A stretch of DNA of 64,000 nt from Betaproteobacteria bacterium (GCA_009927445.1 RFMZ01000207.1:32394-96393); one strand, 5' to 3'; shown: positions 9,441-21,097, counted from the stretch's first letter. Notes: generated by a model from the letters alone, not told the origin. Translations and numbers: made by a program.

Positions 9441-10247
9441 TCATTCAATATTCTCATCTAAAGCTTGTCGAATACTAAGAACAAATTCTTTGAGAGATTG
9501 TAACCCCGATTCAGCCGTTGAGTCCTCTAAAAGTTGGACTAAACGGCTGCCAATAACCACCGCATCGGCAGTCTGACTGATCGTTTTTGCGGACTGCGCG
9601 TCTCGAATACCAAAACCCACCGCAATTGGAATACTAGTCACAGCTCTTATTTGAGCAATTAAAGATGCAACATGACCAGCATTAATATTTGCAGCGCCAG
9701 TTACTCCCTTTAGTGAAACATAGTAAATGTAGCCACTCGCCACCTTGGCAACTTGAGCAATGCGCTGCGCAGTTGAGGTCGGTGCTAATAAAAAAATGGG
9801 ATCAATACCCTGCCCTAGTAGTTTTTGTGAAAATTCCACGCATTCCTCGGGGGGATAATCCACGACTAAAACACCATCCACCCCAACCTCTTTGGCGGAC
9901 TGGGTAAATTGATCTAATCCCATTCGTTCAATGGGATTAGCATAGCCCATCAAAACAAGTGGCGTTTGCTGATCTTGTGTACGAAACTGCGCAACCATAT
10001 GCAAACACAGGGCCAAATTGACCCCTTTGGCTAAGGACCGCTCCGAGGCACGTTGAATCACGGGGCCGTCTGCCATAGGGTCAGAAAATGGTACCCCGAG
10101 CTCAATCACATTCGCCCCCGCCTCGACTAAGCCATGCATGCGAGCTACAGTTTGATTCACATCGGGGTCTCCAGCAGTAATAAAGGGAATTAATCCCTTT
10201 TTACCCGTTTGCTTTAACTCCTGAAATACCCGCTGAATTCGAGACAT
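9441..10247 (-). CDS. trpA: Tryptophan synthase alpha chain
   Basis: TrpA cleaves indole-3-glycerol phosphate to indole, which is channelled to TrpB. The 268-residue TIM barrel shows the catalytic Glu in [17 protein letters not shown] (about residues 48-64) and the second acid in VDYPPEE, plus the phosphate-binding [11 protein letters not shown]. Its ATG overlaps the trpB stop (TAATG), so translation is probably coupled to match the 1:1 complex. Confidence 0.98.
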   Translation of the reverse strand: MSRIQRVFQELKQTGKKGLIPFITAGDPDVNQTVARMHGLVEAGANVIELGVPFSDPMADGPVIQRASERSLAKGVNLALCLHMVAQFRTQDQQTPLVLMGYANPIERMGLDQFTQSAKEVGVDGVLVVDYPPEECVEFSQKLLGQGIDPIFLLAPTSTAQRIAQVAKVASGYIYYVSLKGVTGAANINAGHVASLIAQIRAVTSIPIAVGFGIRDAQSAKTISQTADAVVIGSRLVQLLEDSTAESGLQSLKEFVLSIRQALDENIE

Positions 10248-11464
10248 TATGAAACCTTATGCGTAAATGGGGCCAAGGGCACCTTCGTATGCTGCGCAAC
10301 AGTATGCATGTCCTTATCACCACGACCTGACAAGTTGACTAATATCGTCTTGTCTTTAGGTAAGTCCTTCGCTAATTGACAGGCATAAGCAATGGCATGG
10401 CTCGTTTCTAGCGCAGGAATAATCCCCTCAATGCGACAGCAATCATGAAAAGCAGCTAAAGCATCGTCATCAGTCACGGCTGTATAGGTTGCCCGCTTGA
10501 TATCTTTTAACCAAGCATGCTCGGGCCCTACGCCAGGATAATCAAGGCCAGCAGAAATAGAGTGCGTCTCAATGATCTGACCATTCGCATCCTGAATTAA
10601 ATAAGTCCGATTACCATGCAACACGCCAGGTGTTCCTGCACATAAAGCAGCCGCGTGTCGGCCAGTAGTTAGGCCGTCACCAGCTGCTTCAACACCAATT
10701 AACTGCACATCGGGATAGTTGATGTAGGGATAAAAAATTCCCATAGCGTTAGAACCACCACCGACACAAGCCATCACATAATCAGGTTGTCGCCCAGTCA
10801 TTTCAGGCATTTGCGCTATACACTCTATGCCAATCACACTCTGAAAATCGCGTACCATTGCAGGATATGGATGTGGGCCAGCAACTGTACCAATAATATA
10901 AAAAGTATTCTCAACATTGGTTACCCAATCGCGCATCGCTTCATTAAGAGCGTCTTTGAGCGTCTTGGAGCCCGACTCAACCGGTACCACTGTGGCACCG
11001 AGTAACTTCATCCGATAGATATTTTGGGCTTGACGCTCAACATCTACGCTACCCATATAAATGATGCACTCCAAGCCAAAACGGGCACAGATAGTCGCAG
11101 TAGCTACCCCATGCTGGCCAGCCCCAGTCTCTGCAATGACTCTTGGCTTACCCATACGCTTAGCGAGCAAAGCTTGCCCGATGACATTGTTAATTTTGTG
11201 AGCGCCCGTGTGATTTAAGTCCTCACGCTTGAAATAAATTTGTGCTCCGCCAATCTGTTCACTCCATCTACGGGCATGGTAAATCGGACTGGGCCGACCT
11301 ACGAAATGTTTGAGTTCACTATGAAACTCCGCAACAAATTGCGGATCATGCTGGTATTTAGCATAAATATTTTTTAACTCTTCTAGTGCAAACATCAGGG
11401 TTTCGGATACAAATACTCCACCATATGGACCAAAATGACCGCGCTGATCTGGAAAGTCGTACAT
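10247..11464 (-). CDS. trpB: Tryptophan synthase beta chain
   Basis: The PLP-dependent beta subunit condenses indole with serine to tryptophan. The 405-residue product has the Schiff-base lysine in HTGAHKINN, the glycine-rich phosphate cup GGGSNAMG and the family ends ([13 protein letters not shown] near the N-terminus, SGRGDKDM near the C-terminus). It overlaps trpA by one base and follows trpF by 24 bases. The gene order trpF-trpB-trpA-accD-folC is the usual betaproteobacterial arrangement. Confidence 0.98.
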   Translation of the reverse strand: MYDFPDQRGHFGPYGGVFVSETLMFALEELKNIYAKYQHDPQFVAEFHSELKHFVGRPSPIYHARRWSEQIGGAQIYFKREDLNHTGAHKINNVIGQALLAKRMGKPRVIAETGAGQHGVATATICARFGLECIIYMGSVDVERQAQNIYRMKLLGATVVPVESGSKTLKDALNEAMRDWVTNVENTFYIIGTVAGPHPYPAMVRDFQSVIGIECIAQMPEMTGRQPDYVMACVGGGSNAMGIFYPYINYPDVQLIGVEAAGDGLTTGRHAAALCAGTPGVLHGNRTYLIQDANGQIIETHSISAGLDYPGVGPEHAWLKDIKRATYTAVTDDDALAAFHDCCRIEGIIPALETSHAIAYACQLAKDLPKDKTILVNLSGRGDKDMHTVAQHTKVPLAPFTHKVS

Positions 11465-11488
11465 AAATTTACCTTTAAATTAGTATTG

Positions 11489-12163
11489 CTAATGCTTATC
11501 TGGTTGATCAAAGAGCCGAACTTGCGCTACAAATGCCTTCATTAAATAGGGATCTTTAAGACCCTTTTGGACCTCGACACCACTTGAGATATCCACCGCT
11601 AGTGGATGGAAATAGGCGATTGCATCACCAACATTCTTGACGTTCAAGCCACCACTTAAAACGACCCGATGCGCGTTTTCTTTGACCCATAATGAATCTA
11701 TCATATCCCAATTAAAAGTTTGACCACCGCCACCATAGCCATCTATCACTGCATCTAATAACCAAGCATTGGCATCCCTATATTGTAGGCAAAATTCATC
11801 TAGTTGGAATTTTTTATCAATTCTTGCCGCTTTCATCCAAGGCATACCCTGTGCGATATCCTGGCAACGCTGGGCAGTTTCATCACCGTGAAATTGCCAA
11901 ATATCAACTCGACAATGCTTTTTAATATCTAATATCTCCTGATCCGTGGCATTCACAACTAAAGCAACAGTATCTAAGTCATGCGGATACTGATTAGATA
12001 GTATCCCCGCCTGAACTGGGGAAATATAACGACTACTTGGCTGGTAAAACACGAGGCCAATCGCATCGATCGCTAATTGCTGGGCTAAATCTACCTGCTC
12101 AGGCTGAGTTAACCCACAAATCTTAATCCGTGTTCGCCCTGGAATCTGGTCAAATAAAGCCAT
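11489..12163 (-). CDS. trpF: Phosphoribosylanthranilate isomerase
   Basis: TrpF catalyses the Amadori rearrangement of phosphoribosylanthranilate in tryptophan synthesis. The 224-residue single-domain TIM barrel begins with RTRIKICGLTQPEQ (catalytic Cys in KICG) and carries the catalytic Asp region WLLDAVIDGYGGGGQTF and the phosphate loop VLSGGL. The start overlaps the truA stop (TAATG), implying coupling with truA. Confidence 0.97.
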   Translation of the reverse strand: MALFDQIPGRTRIKICGLTQPEQVDLAQQLAIDAIGLVFYQPSSRYISPVQAGILSNQYPHDLDTVALVVNATDQEILDIKKHCRVDIWQFHGDETAQRCQDIAQGMPWMKAARIDKKFQLDEFCLQYRDANAWLLDAVIDGYGGGGQTFNWDMIDSLWVKENAHRVVLSGGLNVKNVGDAIAYFHPLAVDISSGVEVQKGLKDPYLMKAFVAQVRLFDQPDKH

Positions 12164-13047
12164 TAATTAACCACCTTTGATGAAGAAAATGACCCGCTCA
12201 TTGATAAAAAGGAATTTAAAAGACTACCCGGAATAACGCCATGCTCTAAAAATGGCTCTGGTATTTGAAAGGAGTCAGGATAAGCAACCCTTGCTAGATA
12301 TAAACCATCTGCCGAAAATGTGGGTGGAGCTAAGGCCCGACTTCGGCCTTCTAATAATGATTGAACCCAAATAGGATCCGCTTTTTTTTGACCAATGTGC
12401 AATAAAGTTCCAATTACATTACGAACCATATGGTGTAAAAAAGCATTCGCTCGAATAAAAAAATAGATCTTTGGAAAGTGATTCACAATCTCAATCTGAT
12501 AAATCGTTTTCATGGGCGTTTTACTCTGACACTGTGCTGAGCGAAAACAAGTAAAGTCATGTTCGCCGATTAAATATGTCGCGGCCTCCTGCATCGCATC
12601 GATTCTCAATAAAGCGCCAGGGGGCATCATCAAATATCCTACTTTTTGATCTAACAAGGGCACTCGAACCGGCGAACAAAGTAAGCAATAGGCATACGCG
12701 CGCTCAAAGGCTGAAAAACGGGCATCAAAATCAGCGCCAACATCTTTCGCCCAAGTGACAACTACGCCTCGGGGTAAAAAATTATTAATCCCTCGAACCC
12801 ATGACCACATGGGCCTAGTTGTGCTCGTCTCAAAATGAACGACTTGCCCCAAAGCGTGCACCCCAGTATCTGTTCGACCCGCTGTGGTAATGCGAATAAT
12901 CGGCGCTAAAGGGTCTCCGATAAAGTCCCAGATAGCTTTTTGGACACAATCCTGGACAGTCGATTGATCTGGTTGAGTTTGCCAGCCAAAAAAATGAGCC
13001 CCATCATACTGTAATCCTAGAGCAATTTTTTGTTTTGGGACTGTCAT
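12163..13047 (-). CDS. truA: tRNA pseudouridine(38-40) synthase
   Basis: TruA isomerises uridines 38-40 in the tRNA anticodon arm. The 294-residue product shows the N-terminal YDGAHFFGWQ motif and the catalytic aspartate in AGRTDTGVHALGQV near residue 60, then FHHMVRN-type sequence (FLHHMVRNVIGTL) in the second domain. It has a C-terminal extension of about 25 residues beyond the usual end. It lies between fimV and trpF, as in other Burkholderiales. Confidence 0.97.
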   Translation of the reverse strand: MTVPKQKIALGLQYDGAHFFGWQTQPDQSTVQDCVQKAIWDFIGDPLAPIIRITTAGRTDTGVHALGQVVHFETSTTRPMWSWVRGINNFLPRGVVVTWAKDVGADFDARFSAFERAYAYCLLCSPVRVPLLDQKVGYLMMPPGALLRIDAMQEAATYLIGEHDFTCFRSAQCQSKTPMKTIYQIEIVNHFPKIYFFIRANAFLHHMVRNVIGTLLHIGQKKADPIWVQSLLEGRSRALAPPTFSADGLYLARVAYPDSFQIPEPFLEHGVIPGSLLNSFLSMSGSFSSSKVVN

Positions 13048-13067
13048 ATTCCTCTAACTAATGATCG

Positions 13068-14537
13068 TTATGCAATTTCTAGGAGTAATTGCTTAGCTTC
13101 TTGCAAGATATCAGATGCCCCATCAGAATCTAAACGCGTTAATTCTTGAAGTATGATTTTGGCCGTTGCGTAGTCCATAATTTTTATATAAGATTTCGCC
13201 AAATTTAAACGCAGTTGTTGCTCATCACGACTCGGTATCGATTTTGAGGTTCTAATCTGACTATCTCGACTCGTTTTACTTGGCAAAATAGCAGGCGCAT
13301 CCAAATCAAGGTTAATCGAGTCAAAAAGCTTTTGAACATTAGCAGGAACTGGTGCTGGATTAGAAGAAACTGATACTGAATTAACAGGTATTGGTTCTCG
13401 ATGACTAGTTGGACTATCGGATTGCAATACATGGTGATCTTCTTTGGGAGAATTTTCTTGAGGCTGGACTAGTACACCCTGCGAAACCTTTGCTGGCCTG
13501 ATGAACCAAAATAACAAAATAAGAAGTACAACTAGGGCTACTAACAAATATCCATATTGATTTAAAGTATTTTTAAAAAATCCCAAAAATTCTGGCGCTA
13601 ATATATCCTTGTCTAGGAGTCCTTTCTCTTTACCCATTAACTGATTTAAATCAGCAATATTTTTTTCCAGTTGAGCAACGCGGTCCCGAGCTTGTTCTAA
13701 AAGTTTTTGTTGCGCAATTAACTCCTCATCGCGTTTGGCTTGATTCAAACTTGCCACAGATTCTTCTTGAGCAGAACCAACCTGTAAGCGATCTTGCCCC
13801 AAAGTATCTAAGTTAGTCCTATCGGACCGATTGAGAAAGACCTCATTCGAAGACCGGGTAGCTGTACCCTGCGTTAAATCATTCAAGGCGGAACGAACAA
13901 ACTGATTAGCCTCAGTAGAGGAAATAGAAGATGCCATATTCGCTGAGGGCAACGCTAAGACTTCCCCAGCTTTTAAACGGTGAATACTGCCAGATACAAA
14001 AGCCTTCGGATTAGTTCTATACAAAGCCAACATGACTTGACTAGCTTTGATACCAGGAAAATCATCTGCTAATTCCGTAGCAATCAAACTTAAATTCTCT
14101 CCGAATTGCACTTCTCTTTTGACCTGAGTAGGATTAATCAGCGTATAAACACGGGTTAGTTTGCCAGTCGCCCATTGCAATTCAATAACAACATCCCTAA
14201 AGATCGACTCATCTAATGCGGTTGGTTGGAGATATTGCAGACGAATAAAAGCAGGTCTTTGGGCAGCATCTTTAGCAATCCAGATACGGGGTAAGGCTTC
14301 AATATTTGGCCTAAGAATGCCAAGGCGATCATAGCTGGCCTGACTGCCTATATGGACTTCTAAAGTATTCAATTGAGCCACTTCGTCAGCTGGAATTAAC
14401 AAGGCAATTCGGGCATCTAAAGCTTGTTCAGCTTTCGAGAGGATGCTTAAATTTCCTAAACTAACCGCCCACACTGAACCGGAGAGAGTTAAACTCAATA
14501 GTACCCATAGCCAACGAGGTATAGATCGAATCAACAA
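13068..14537 (-). CDS. fimV: FimV-like LysM/TPR membrane protein, short form
   Basis: FimV proteins bind peptidoglycan and organise polar assemblies. The order here is a signal peptide (about 1-25), the FimV N-terminal domain (GNLSILSKAEQALDARIAL...), a LysM-like segment near 145-195 with YRTNPKAFVSG, a coiled coil near 265-300, one transmembrane helix near 325-345, and the C-terminal TPR-like FimV domain in the last 45 residues. At 489 residues it is about half the length of Pseudomonas FimV; the long acidic cytoplasmic repeat region is largely missing. This is typical of streamlined relatives rather than proof of damage. Confidence 0.85.
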   Translation of the reverse strand: MLIRSIPRWLWVLLSLTLSGSVWAVSLGNLSILSKAEQALDARIALLIPADEVAQLNTLEVHIGSQASYDRLGILRPNIEALPRIWIAKDAAQRPAFIRLQYLQPTALDESIFRDVVIELQWATGKLTRVYTLINPTQVKREVQFGENLSLIATELADDFPGIKASQVMLALYRTNPKAFVSGSIHRLKAGEVLALPSANMASSISSTEANQFVRSALNDLTQGTATRSSNEVFLNRSDRTNLDTLGQDRLQVGSAQEESVASLNQAKRDEELIAQQKLLEQARDRVAQLEKNIADLNQLMGKEKGLLDKDILAPEFLGFFKNTLNQYGYLLVALVVLLILLFWFIRPAKVSQGVLVQPQENSPKEDHHVLQSDSPTSHREPIPVNSVSVSSNPAPVPANVQKLFDSINLDLDAPAILPSKTSRDSQIRTSKSIPSRDEQQLRLNLAKSYIKIMDYATAKIILQELTRLDSDGASDILQEAKQLLLEIA

Positions 14538-15686
14538 TTAAGCCTCTACCAATAGACGTAAAATCCTGCGTAGGGGTTCAGCAGCACCCCATAATAGTTG
14601 ATCCCCTACCGTAAATGCTCCAATAAATTCTGGGCCCATCGCTAACTGATGAAGCCGTCCAACCGGAATCGTTAATGTTCCAGTGACAGCTGCTGGAGTC
14701 AGATATTTTTCGGATAAAACCCGCTCATTAGGTACTAACTGAACCCATGGGTTTGCTGATGCAATCAAATGCTCTAATTCCGGCATGGGAACTTCTTTTT
14801 TTAACTTGATGGTTAAACCCTGCGAGTGACAGCGCATTGCCCCAACCCGCACACAGATGCCATCAATCGGAATACTACCCGGCTGCCTAAAAGGCGGCAG
14901 GCCAAGAATCTTATTAGTTTCTGACCCACCTTTGAACTCCTCTTTACTTTGACCAAATGCTACCTCATCATCAATCCATGGAATCAAACTACCAGCAAGA
15001 GCTGTTCCGCGAAAATTTTCTTTAGGAAAATCATCTGAACGCAAAGTATGGCTAATCTTTTGATCGATTTCCAAAATAGCAGAAGCGGGATTGCCCAAAG
15101 CCCCCTTCACTGAATCGTGTAAAGCGCCCATCTGCAATAAAAGTTCACGCATATTCTGAGCACCCGCTCCAGAAGCTGCTTGATAAGTCATGACTGAAAT
15201 CCACTCGACTAAGCCTGCCTGAAAAAGTCCCCCAAGACCCATTAGCATCAGGCTAACGGTACAGTTACCCCCAATCCAGTTTTTCCCACCAGCTAAAAGT
15301 GCACGATCAATCACAGACCGGTTCACAGGGTCTAAAACAATCACGGCATCAGGATTCATACGTAATGTACTAGCCGCATCAATCCAATGCCCTTGCCAAC
15401 CAGTAGCCCGAAGAGGGGCAAAAATAGCCTTGGTGTAGTCACCGCCCTGACAAGTGATAATCATGTCACACTGCTGCAGAGCATTTAAATCAGCAGCATC
15501 ATGTAAAACAGCAGTATTCGAAGAAGTGGTTAAGCCCTGGATCACCGGTGCGGGACCGCCAACATTGCTCGTACTAAAAAAAATCGGCTCGATCAGCGCA
15601 AAATCACACTCCTTCTGCATTCTCTCCAGAAGAACACTGCCAACCATCCCCCGCCAACCAACGAAACCCACTACTGGAACTGACAT
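14538..15686 (-). CDS. asd: Aspartate-semialdehyde dehydrogenase
   Basis: Asd reduces aspartyl phosphate to the semialdehyde for Lys, Met, Thr and diaminopimelate synthesis. The 382-residue product has the NADP-binding [13 protein letters not shown] at the N-terminus, the catalytic cysteine in [17 protein letters not shown] near residue 134, and the substrate-binding [10 protein letters not shown] segment with an active-site His. It belongs to the longer, Gram-negative Asd type. fimV starts 1 base after its stop. It follows leuB, as expected for Burkholderiales. Confidence 0.97.
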   Translation of the reverse strand: MSVPVVGFVGWRGMVGSVLLERMQKECDFALIEPIFFSTSNVGGPAPVIQGLTTSSNTAVLHDAADLNALQQCDMIITCQGGDYTKAIFAPLRATGWQGHWIDAASTLRMNPDAVIVLDPVNRSVIDRALLAGGKNWIGGNCTVSLMLMGLGGLFQAGLVEWISVMTYQAASGAGAQNMRELLLQMGALHDSVKGALGNPASAILEIDQKISHTLRSDDFPKENFRGTALAGSLIPWIDDEVAFGQSKEEFKGGSETNKILGLPPFRQPGSIPIDGICVRVGAMRCHSQGLTIKLKKEVPMPELEHLIASANPWVQLVPNERVLSEKYLTPAAVTGTLTIPVGRLHQLAMGPEFIGAFTVGDQLLWGAAEPLRRILRLLVEA

Positions 15687-15818
15687 ATAGCAACCTTACA
15701 AATAAAATATCTATTTTAGCCCGAACCCATGCAATCCGATAGTAGCTTTATTTTGCAGAAAAATGGGGACAATTTTTCTGTTCATCGCTTGATCCATGCT
15801 GAAAAACCTATGGACTAA

Positions 15819-15838
15819 AGATCAAACAAGATCAAACA
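15819..15838. repeat. 10-base tandem repeat, two copies
   Basis: AGATCAAACA is repeated head to tail in the 269-base gap between leuB and asd. The same gap also has an AT-rich 9-bp hairpin (15756-15780). Neither forms a convincing terminator. The gap probably carries the promoter of the asd transcript, but I cannot assign boxes. Confidence 0.5.
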
Positions 15839-15955
15839 CATTGAGCCAGTAAAAATTCATCCACCAAAACTTAAACTCTAGAACTCGTCCGCCAGAGCCG
15901 AAAAGTCTTTGATCAGATTATCTTCCAGATAAACTCAGGAGTTCCAGGTGGAATT

Positions 15956-17026
15956 TTATTTCAGTGCGTTTAAGACCGCCTGACCCATTTGGGCAGTTCC
16001 AACCTTCTTCGTACCCTCAGTATATATATCACTAGTTCGATACCCCTCGGTGAGAACCTGTTGGACTGCGCGCTCAATACGAGTCGCTTGCTCAGGCTTG
16101 CCAAGTGAGTAACGTAACATCATGGCGGCCGATAAGATCGTTGCCAATGGATTTGCAATACCTTGGCCGGCTATATCAGGGGCTGAACCATGACTAGGCT
16201 CATATAATCCCTTGTTATGGGCATCGAGTGAAGCAGAGGGTAACATACCAATCGAGCCAGTTAACATAGCCGCTTCATCAGACAAAATATCACCAAATAA
16301 GTTGCCTGTTACGACCACATCGAATGCTTTGGGGGCTTTTACAAGTTGCATTGCAGCATTATCGACATACATATGGGTTAACTCAACATCGGGATATTCT
16401 TTGCCTACCTCAGACATAATCTCTCGCCACAGTTGAGATGTTTCTAAAACATTCGATTTATCAACGCTGCACACACGATTATTTCGTTGACGAGCGGCCG
16501 CAAAAGCTACATGACCGATTCTACGCACCTCCGGCTCGCTATATCGCATCGTGTCAAAGCCTTCTCTAGCCCCGGGAAATAAACCATCCGTGGCCGTTCT
16601 AATGCCTTTGGGAGAGCCAAAATAGACATCACCATTGAGCTCACGAACAATCAAAATATCCAAGCCTGCAACAATCTCGGCCTTTAAGGATGAAGCCGAT
16701 GTTAATTCCGGATAACAAATCGCCGGACGCAAGTTAGCAAATAAAGCTAAATGTTTTCGTAATCCTAAAATAGCTTGCTCGGGACGTAATTCACGAGGCA
16801 ATTGATCATACTTAAAATCCCCAACTGACCCAAATAAGATCGCGTCAGCCTCTTTTGCCAACTGCAGAGTTGCAGGGGGCAAAGGGTGCCCATCGGCTTC
16901 ATATCCAGCACCGCCAACAGGTGCCTCCTCTAGGGTAAAAGATTCGTCAAGATTTTCTAATACCAGACGCGCTTGAGCAATAATTTCAGGGCCGATGCCA
17001 TCACCGGGCAAAATAGCTATCTTCAT
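15956..17026 (-). CDS. leuB: 3-isopropylmalate dehydrogenase
   Basis: LeuB oxidises and decarboxylates 3-isopropylmalate in leucine synthesis. The product begins [14 protein letters not shown], the family start, at the ATG 17026 with AGGA upstream; the longer reading frame to 17068 overlaps leuD and adds no conserved sequence. Catalytic and metal-binding elements include [11 protein letters not shown], the active-site Tyr in MRYSEPE, a Lys in VDKSNVLE and the Asp cluster [10 protein letters not shown]. 356 residues is normal length. Confidence 0.97.
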   Translation of the reverse strand: MKIAILPGDGIGPEIIAQARLVLENLDESFTLEEAPVGGAGYEADGHPLPPATLQLAKEADAILFGSVGDFKYDQLPRELRPEQAILGLRKHLALFANLRPAICYPELTSASSLKAEIVAGLDILIVRELNGDVYFGSPKGIRTATDGLFPGAREGFDTMRYSEPEVRRIGHVAFAAARQRNNRVCSVDKSNVLETSQLWREIMSEVGKEYPDVELTHMYVDNAAMQLVKAPKAFDVVVTGNLFGDILSDEAAMLTGSIGMLPSASLDAHNKGLYEPSHGSAPDIAGQGIANPLATILSAAMMLRYSLGKPEQATRIERAVQQVLTEGYRTSDIYTEGTKKVGTAQMGQAVLNALK

Positions 17027-17043
17027 GATGTGTCCTAATTGAG

Positions 17044-17691
17044 CTAGGGTAACTTGGCTTCTAACCAAGGCATTTTTAGAATACGCTCTGCCTCAAAACG
17101 TTTGATTTTGTCTGAGTGCCGCAGCGTTAAACCAATATCATCAAAGCCATTCATTAAGCAGTATTTTCGAAATGACGTTACTTCAAAAGCATAAGTTCGA
17201 CCATCACCAGATCGAACAACTTGCTCAGCTAAATCAACTGTTAATTGATATCCATTGAAAGCTAAGGTTTCAGTAAACAAATGATCGACCTCAAGACTAC
17301 TCAAGACAATCGGTAAAATCCCGTTTTTAAAGCAGTTATTCATAAAAATATCTGCAAAACTAGGCGCTATGATCGCCCGAAAACCATACTGTTCAAGGGC
17401 CCAAGGGGCATGTTCACGGGAACTACCACACCCAAAATTTTTCTTGGCTAATAAAATACTACCCTGTTGGTAGCGGGACTGGTTCAACACAAAATCTGGG
17501 TTAATTGGCCGATTACGACAATCTTGACCAGGCTCTCCATGATCCAAATAACGCCACTCATCAAACAGGTTTTGACCAAAACCAGTCCTCGCAATTGATT
17601 TTAAAAACTGCTTTGGAATGATTGCGTCGGTATCGACATTCTCCCGATTAAGAGGCACAACAATACCTTGGTGAACAGTAAAAGCTTGCAT
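17044..17691 (-). CDS. leuD: 3-isopropylmalate dehydratase small subunit
   Basis: LeuD is the swivelling domain of isopropylmalate isomerase and works with LeuC. The 215-residue product shows the family start [21 protein letters not shown] split by the usual loop, then IIPKQFLKS and the active-site segment [15 protein letters not shown]. It lies 17 bases upstream of leuB and downstream of an entericidin-like gene. Confidence 0.97.
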   Translation of the reverse strand: MQAFTVHQGIVVPLNRENVDTDAIIPKQFLKSIARTGFGQNLFDEWRYLDHGEPGQDCRNRPINPDFVLNQSRYQQGSILLAKKNFGCGSSREHAPWALEQYGFRAIIAPSFADIFMNNCFKNGILPIVLSSLEVDHLFTETLAFNGYQLTVDLAEQVVRSGDGRTYAFEVTSFRKYCLMNGFDDIGLTLRHSDKIKRFEAERILKMPWLEAKLP

Positions 17692-17734
17692 ATGAACTCG
17701 TTGGTTAATTGGTTATCAGAAATTCTATCAAGTC

Positions 17735-17977
17735 TTATTTAATGGGGGTGACAAGCGCTCCAGCCGCGCCGGAATCTGGTGTTGGAACTGGCACAACCGG
17801 CTGCTCTGGGCTGGTGGATGGTTTTGCTGTATTACTACTAGCAGCCTGCGAAGACTTTTGGATTGAGGAGCCAACCGCTTGCATATCGCGACCAAGACCT
17901 TCTACTGTAGAACACGAAACGATTGCCCCTAAATATAAAATGCTACACGCCAATAGGCAATTTCGCCGAATATTCAT
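17735..17977 (-). CDS. Entericidin-like small lipoprotein
   Basis: An 80-residue product from the ATG at 17977, which has GGA about 10 bases upstream; the ATG at 17992 lacks one. It carries a lipoprotein signal with a lipobox ending in the Cys of VSCSTVEGLG, followed by RDMQAVGSSIQ, the short conserved core of entericidins. The C-terminal half is a Pro/Ser/Ala-rich extension not found in classical entericidins (about 40-50 residues). It is inserted between leuC and leuD, a location seen in other Burkholderiales; its relation to leucine synthesis is unknown. Confidence 0.75.
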   Translation of the reverse strand: MNIRRNCLLACSILYLGAIVSCSTVEGLGRDMQAVGSSIQKSSQAASSNTAKPSTSPEQPVVPVPTPDSGAAGALVTPIK

Positions 17978-17998
17978 GATCTGAGCTTCCATACAATT

Positions 17999-19408
17999 TT
18001 AAGCAATTTTTCGAACATCGACAAAATGCCCTTCAATAGCAGCCGCAGCCGCCATCGCAGGACTCACTAAATGTGTTCTCCCACCAGCTCCCTGCCGACC
18101 TTCAAAGTTTCGATTCGACGTCGAAGCACAACGCTCCCCAGGCTCTAACCGATCTGCATTCATCGCCAAACACATCGAACAGCCCGGCTCTCGCCATTCA
18201 AAGCCAGCTGCTTTAAAAAGCAAGTCAAGTCCTTCTTTTTCTGCTTGTGCCTTGACGAGGCCAGAGCCAGGAACAACTAAAGCTAATTTAACATGGTCAG
18301 CTACCCGCTTGCCTATGCGTTCAACGACTTTAGCGGCACTTCTCAAATCCTCAATTCGGCTATTAGTACAGGAACCAATAAATACTTTATCAATTCGAAT
18401 GGAGTCAATGGGCATATTCGGCTCTAAACCCATATATTCAAGGGCTCGCTCGATAGCTAAACGCTTCGCGGGGTCTTTTTCTTTATCCGGATCAGGCACT
18501 TGATCATCGATACTAAGAACCATCTCTGGAGAGGTTCCCCAACTGACCTGCGGCTTTATTTCTTCAGCGCGTAAAGTGACAACTTGATCAAATACCGCAT
18601 CTTGATCCGTGTGAAGGTTGCGCCAATATTGGATAGCATGCGACCAGGCCTGTCCTTGAGGGGAGTATGGCCGGTTTTGAACGTATTCAATTGTTTTTTC
18701 ATCGACGGCTACAAGACCAGCCCTAGCGCCAGCTTCAATTGCCATGTTACAGAGTGTCATCCGACCCTCCATCGATAAATACGTAATAGCCTCTCCAGCA
18801 AATTCGATGGTATGGCCAGTGCCACCAGCAGTTCCAATCCTACCAATAATTGCTAAAACAATATCTTTTGCAGAACAGCCCTGCGATAAACGGCCATCAA
18901 CCCGCACTAACATGTTCTTACTTTTCTTCATCAGTAAAGTTTGAGTAGCTAATACGTGTTCAACCTCGGACGTACCAATTCCAAATGCTAAAGCACCAAA
19001 AGCACCATGTGTGCTGGTATGCGAGTCGCCACAAACGATCGTCATCCCTGGCAGTGTAGCGCCCTGCTCAGGGCCAATAACATGCACAATACCTTGTCGA
19101 CGATCGTGCATTTTGAACTGAGTAATTCCTAAGCGATCACAATTGTTATCCAAAGTATCAACTTGTAATTTGGAAACCGGGTCGATAATCCCCTCTGAAC
19201 GGTCCGTAGTTGGTACGTTATGATCTGATACAGCTAAGTTAGCGGCATTACGCCAAAGCATTCTTCCAGCAATCTCTAGCCCCTCAAAAGCTTGCGGGCT
19301 AGTGACCTCATGCAAAAGATGTCGGTCTATATAAAGCACTGCCGTGCCATCTTCCTCAACGTGTATTACATGATCATCCCAAAGTTTGTCATACAAGGTC
19401 CGAGCCAT
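17999..19408 (-). CDS. leuC: 3-isopropylmalate dehydratase large subunit
   Basis: LeuC carries the [4Fe-4S] cluster of isopropylmalate isomerase. The cluster cysteines are visible in GSCTNSR near residue 348 and in the pair [10 protein letters not shown] near 408-415; HTSTHGAFG marks the aconitase fold near residue 130. The 469-residue length and the [11 protein letters not shown] start are standard. It is followed closely by the entericidin-like gene, then leuD and leuB. Confidence 0.98.
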   Translation of the reverse strand: MARTLYDKLWDDHVIHVEEDGTAVLYIDRHLLHEVTSPQAFEGLEIAGRMLWRNAANLAVSDHNVPTTDRSEGIIDPVSKLQVDTLDNNCDRLGITQFKMHDRRQGIVHVIGPEQGATLPGMTIVCGDSHTSTHGAFGALAFGIGTSEVEHVLATQTLLMKKSKNMLVRVDGRLSQGCSAKDIVLAIIGRIGTAGGTGHTIEFAGEAITYLSMEGRMTLCNMAIEAGARAGLVAVDEKTIEYVQNRPYSPQGQAWSHAIQYWRNLHTDQDAVFDQVVTLRAEEIKPQVSWGTSPEMVLSIDDQVPDPDKEKDPAKRLAIERALEYMGLEPNMPIDSIRIDKVFIGSCTNSRIEDLRSAAKVVERIGKRVADHVKLALVVPGSGLVKAQAEKEGLDLLFKAAGFEWREPGCSMCLAMNADRLEPGERCASTSNRNFEGRQGAGGRTHLVSPAMAAAAAIEGHFVDVRKIA

Positions 19409-19420
19409 GTAATCTCCTAA

Positions 19421-20731
19421 TTATCGTTGCGAGATAGCAGATACGGAGCGGGTTACGCTGCCATTAAACAGCTGTCTAGGCCGACCAATCTTATACTCTG
19501 GATCGGTAATCATTTCTTCCCATTGCGATATCCAACCAACCGTCCTAGCTAATGCAAATACGCAGGTAAACATGTCGGTCGGTATGCCAAGGGCACGCTG
19601 CACAATACCCGAGTAAAAATCGACATTCGGATATAACTTACGACTGACAAAGTACTCATCCTCTAAAGCAATCTTTTCTAATGTCATCGCTAATTTAAAT
19701 AATGGATCATCCCCCAGCCCAAGCTCATTTAAAACCTCGTAACAAGTCTCACGCATTAATTTTGCGCGTGGATCAAAGTTTTTATAAACGCGATGACCAA
19801 ATCCCATTAAACGAACACCAGAATCTTTATCTTTGACTTTGGCAATGAACTCACCAATTTTTTCCACGCCACCCATTTTTTGGATATTCTCGAGCATTTG
19901 TAAACAGGCTTCATTCGCTCCACCATGCGCCGGCCCCCATAAACAGGCGACGCCCGCTGCGATGCCGGCAAATGGATTAGTTCCAGAAGAACCCGCTAAA
20001 CGCACGGTTGAAGTAGAAGCATTTTGCTCGTGATCTGCATGCAAAATAAAGATCCGATCAAGAGCCCTTACTAAAACAGGATTTACCACATACTCTTCAC
20101 AAGGATTACCAAACATCATCCGCATAAAATTAGCCGTATAGGACAAATTATTTTTCGGGTAAATATAAGGCTGCCCGATCGAGTATTTGTAAGCCATCGC
20201 AACTAAGGTCGGCATTTTGGCAACTAGACGAATTTGGGCGATCTCACGCACTTTGGCATCGGAGTAATCCAGTCCATCATGGTAAAACGCTGCCATCCCA
20301 CCAACCAGTCCGGTTAGAACTGCCATTGGGTGAGCGTCGCGCCGAAAACCACGCAGAAAAAACTGCATTTGCTCATGTACCATCGTATGGTGCATGACTA
20401 AATGATCAAAATCCGTTTTTTCTTTTTGATTGGGTAGCTTGCCATTGAGTAACAAAAAGCAGGTCTCTAAAAAATCACAGTTAATGGCCAACTCATCAAT
20501 CGGATATCCGCGATACAAGAGCTCACCCTTATCACCATCAATATAGGTAATTTTTGATGAACAAGAAGCTGTTGACATAAATCCTGGGTCATAAGTAAAT
20601 TTTCCAGTTTTACCATAAAGCTTACTAATATCGATTACATCTGGTCCAACCGTGCCTTTGTATATAGGCATCTCGATGGACGGTGAGCCATCAGAAAAGG
20701 ATATCGTTGCTTTAATATCAGAGGGTGTCAT
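19421..20731 (-). CDS. gltA: Citrate synthase (type I)
   Basis: GltA condenses oxaloacetate and acetyl-CoA into citrate, the entry of the TCA cycle. The 436-residue product has the catalytic histidines and aspartate in [11 protein letters not shown] (near residue 270) and [15 protein letters not shown] (near 310), and an Asp in the C-terminal DVDFYSGI-type segment (NVDFYSGIV). The N-terminal beta-rich domain with [12 protein letters not shown] marks the hexameric Gram-negative type. It lies downstream of sdhE in the conserved sdh-gltA order. Confidence 0.98.
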   Translation of the reverse strand: MTPSDIKATISFSDGSPSIEMPIYKGTVGPDVIDISKLYGKTGKFTYDPGFMSTASCSSKITYIDGDKGELLYRGYPIDELAINCDFLETCFLLLNGKLPNQKEKTDFDHLVMHHTMVHEQMQFFLRGFRRDAHPMAVLTGLVGGMAAFYHDGLDYSDAKVREIAQIRLVAKMPTLVAMAYKYSIGQPYIYPKNNLSYTANFMRMMFGNPCEEYVVNPVLVRALDRIFILHADHEQNASTSTVRLAGSSGTNPFAGIAAGVACLWGPAHGGANEACLQMLENIQKMGGVEKIGEFIAKVKDKDSGVRLMGFGHRVYKNFDPRAKLMRETCYEVLNELGLGDDPLFKLAMTLEKIALEDEYFVSRKLYPNVDFYSGIVQRALGIPTDMFTCVFALARTVGWISQWEEMITDPEYKIGRPRQLFNGSVTRSVSAISQR

Positions 20732-20839
20732 TTTGAAATTTCCTTCTTATTTTGTATTGAACTCTAATGCAAGTTGATTAAAACTCCACAGTAACAAATT
20801 TAAAAACACAGCAGATCTGAGTAATCGACGCAAACAATT

Positions 20840-21097
20840 TTACACTTGTTGAAGTTGCTGCAATACTTGCTTTACTTCTACACAATCTAAATTGCCCGAA
20901 GGCTTAGTTCGCCCCAAGAACAAATCCAACAAATCATTATCACTCAAGTCAAATAGTTGATCTAGAGCTAAGACATCAGTCATGCTCAAGGTCTGTGCAT
21001 AACGATTAAAAAATCGCTCAATAATTAGATCGTTTTCTAATAAACCTCTTCTGGCACTCCATCGCAAACGAGATAAAGTACCAGAATCAATACTCAT
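20840..21097 (-). CDS. sdhE: Succinate dehydrogenase FAD assembly factor SdhE
   Basis: SdhE (YgfY/CptB family) promotes covalent attachment of FAD to SdhA. The 85-residue product has the family signature RLRWSARRGLLENDLII, matching the RGxxE core needed for flavinylation. Its ATG overlaps the sdhB stop by 4 bases, so the two are translationally coupled. A 108-base gap with no evident terminator separates it from gltA. Confidence 0.95.
   Translation of the reverse strand: MSIDSGTLSRLRWSARRGLLENDLIIERFFNRYAQTLSMTDVLALDQLFDLSDNDLLDLFLGRTKPSGNLDCVEVKQVLQQLQQV

Noticed and set aside
13068..14537. fimV as a truncated pseudogene
   Set aside because: Signal peptide, LysM-like part, transmembrane helix and the C-terminal FimV domain are all in one open frame; only the long variable acidic region is short.
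15756..15780. 9-bp AT-rich hairpin downstream of leuB as a terminator
   Set aside because: It lies about 180 bases after the leuB stop, the stem is almost all A/T, and no clean T run follows on the minus strand.
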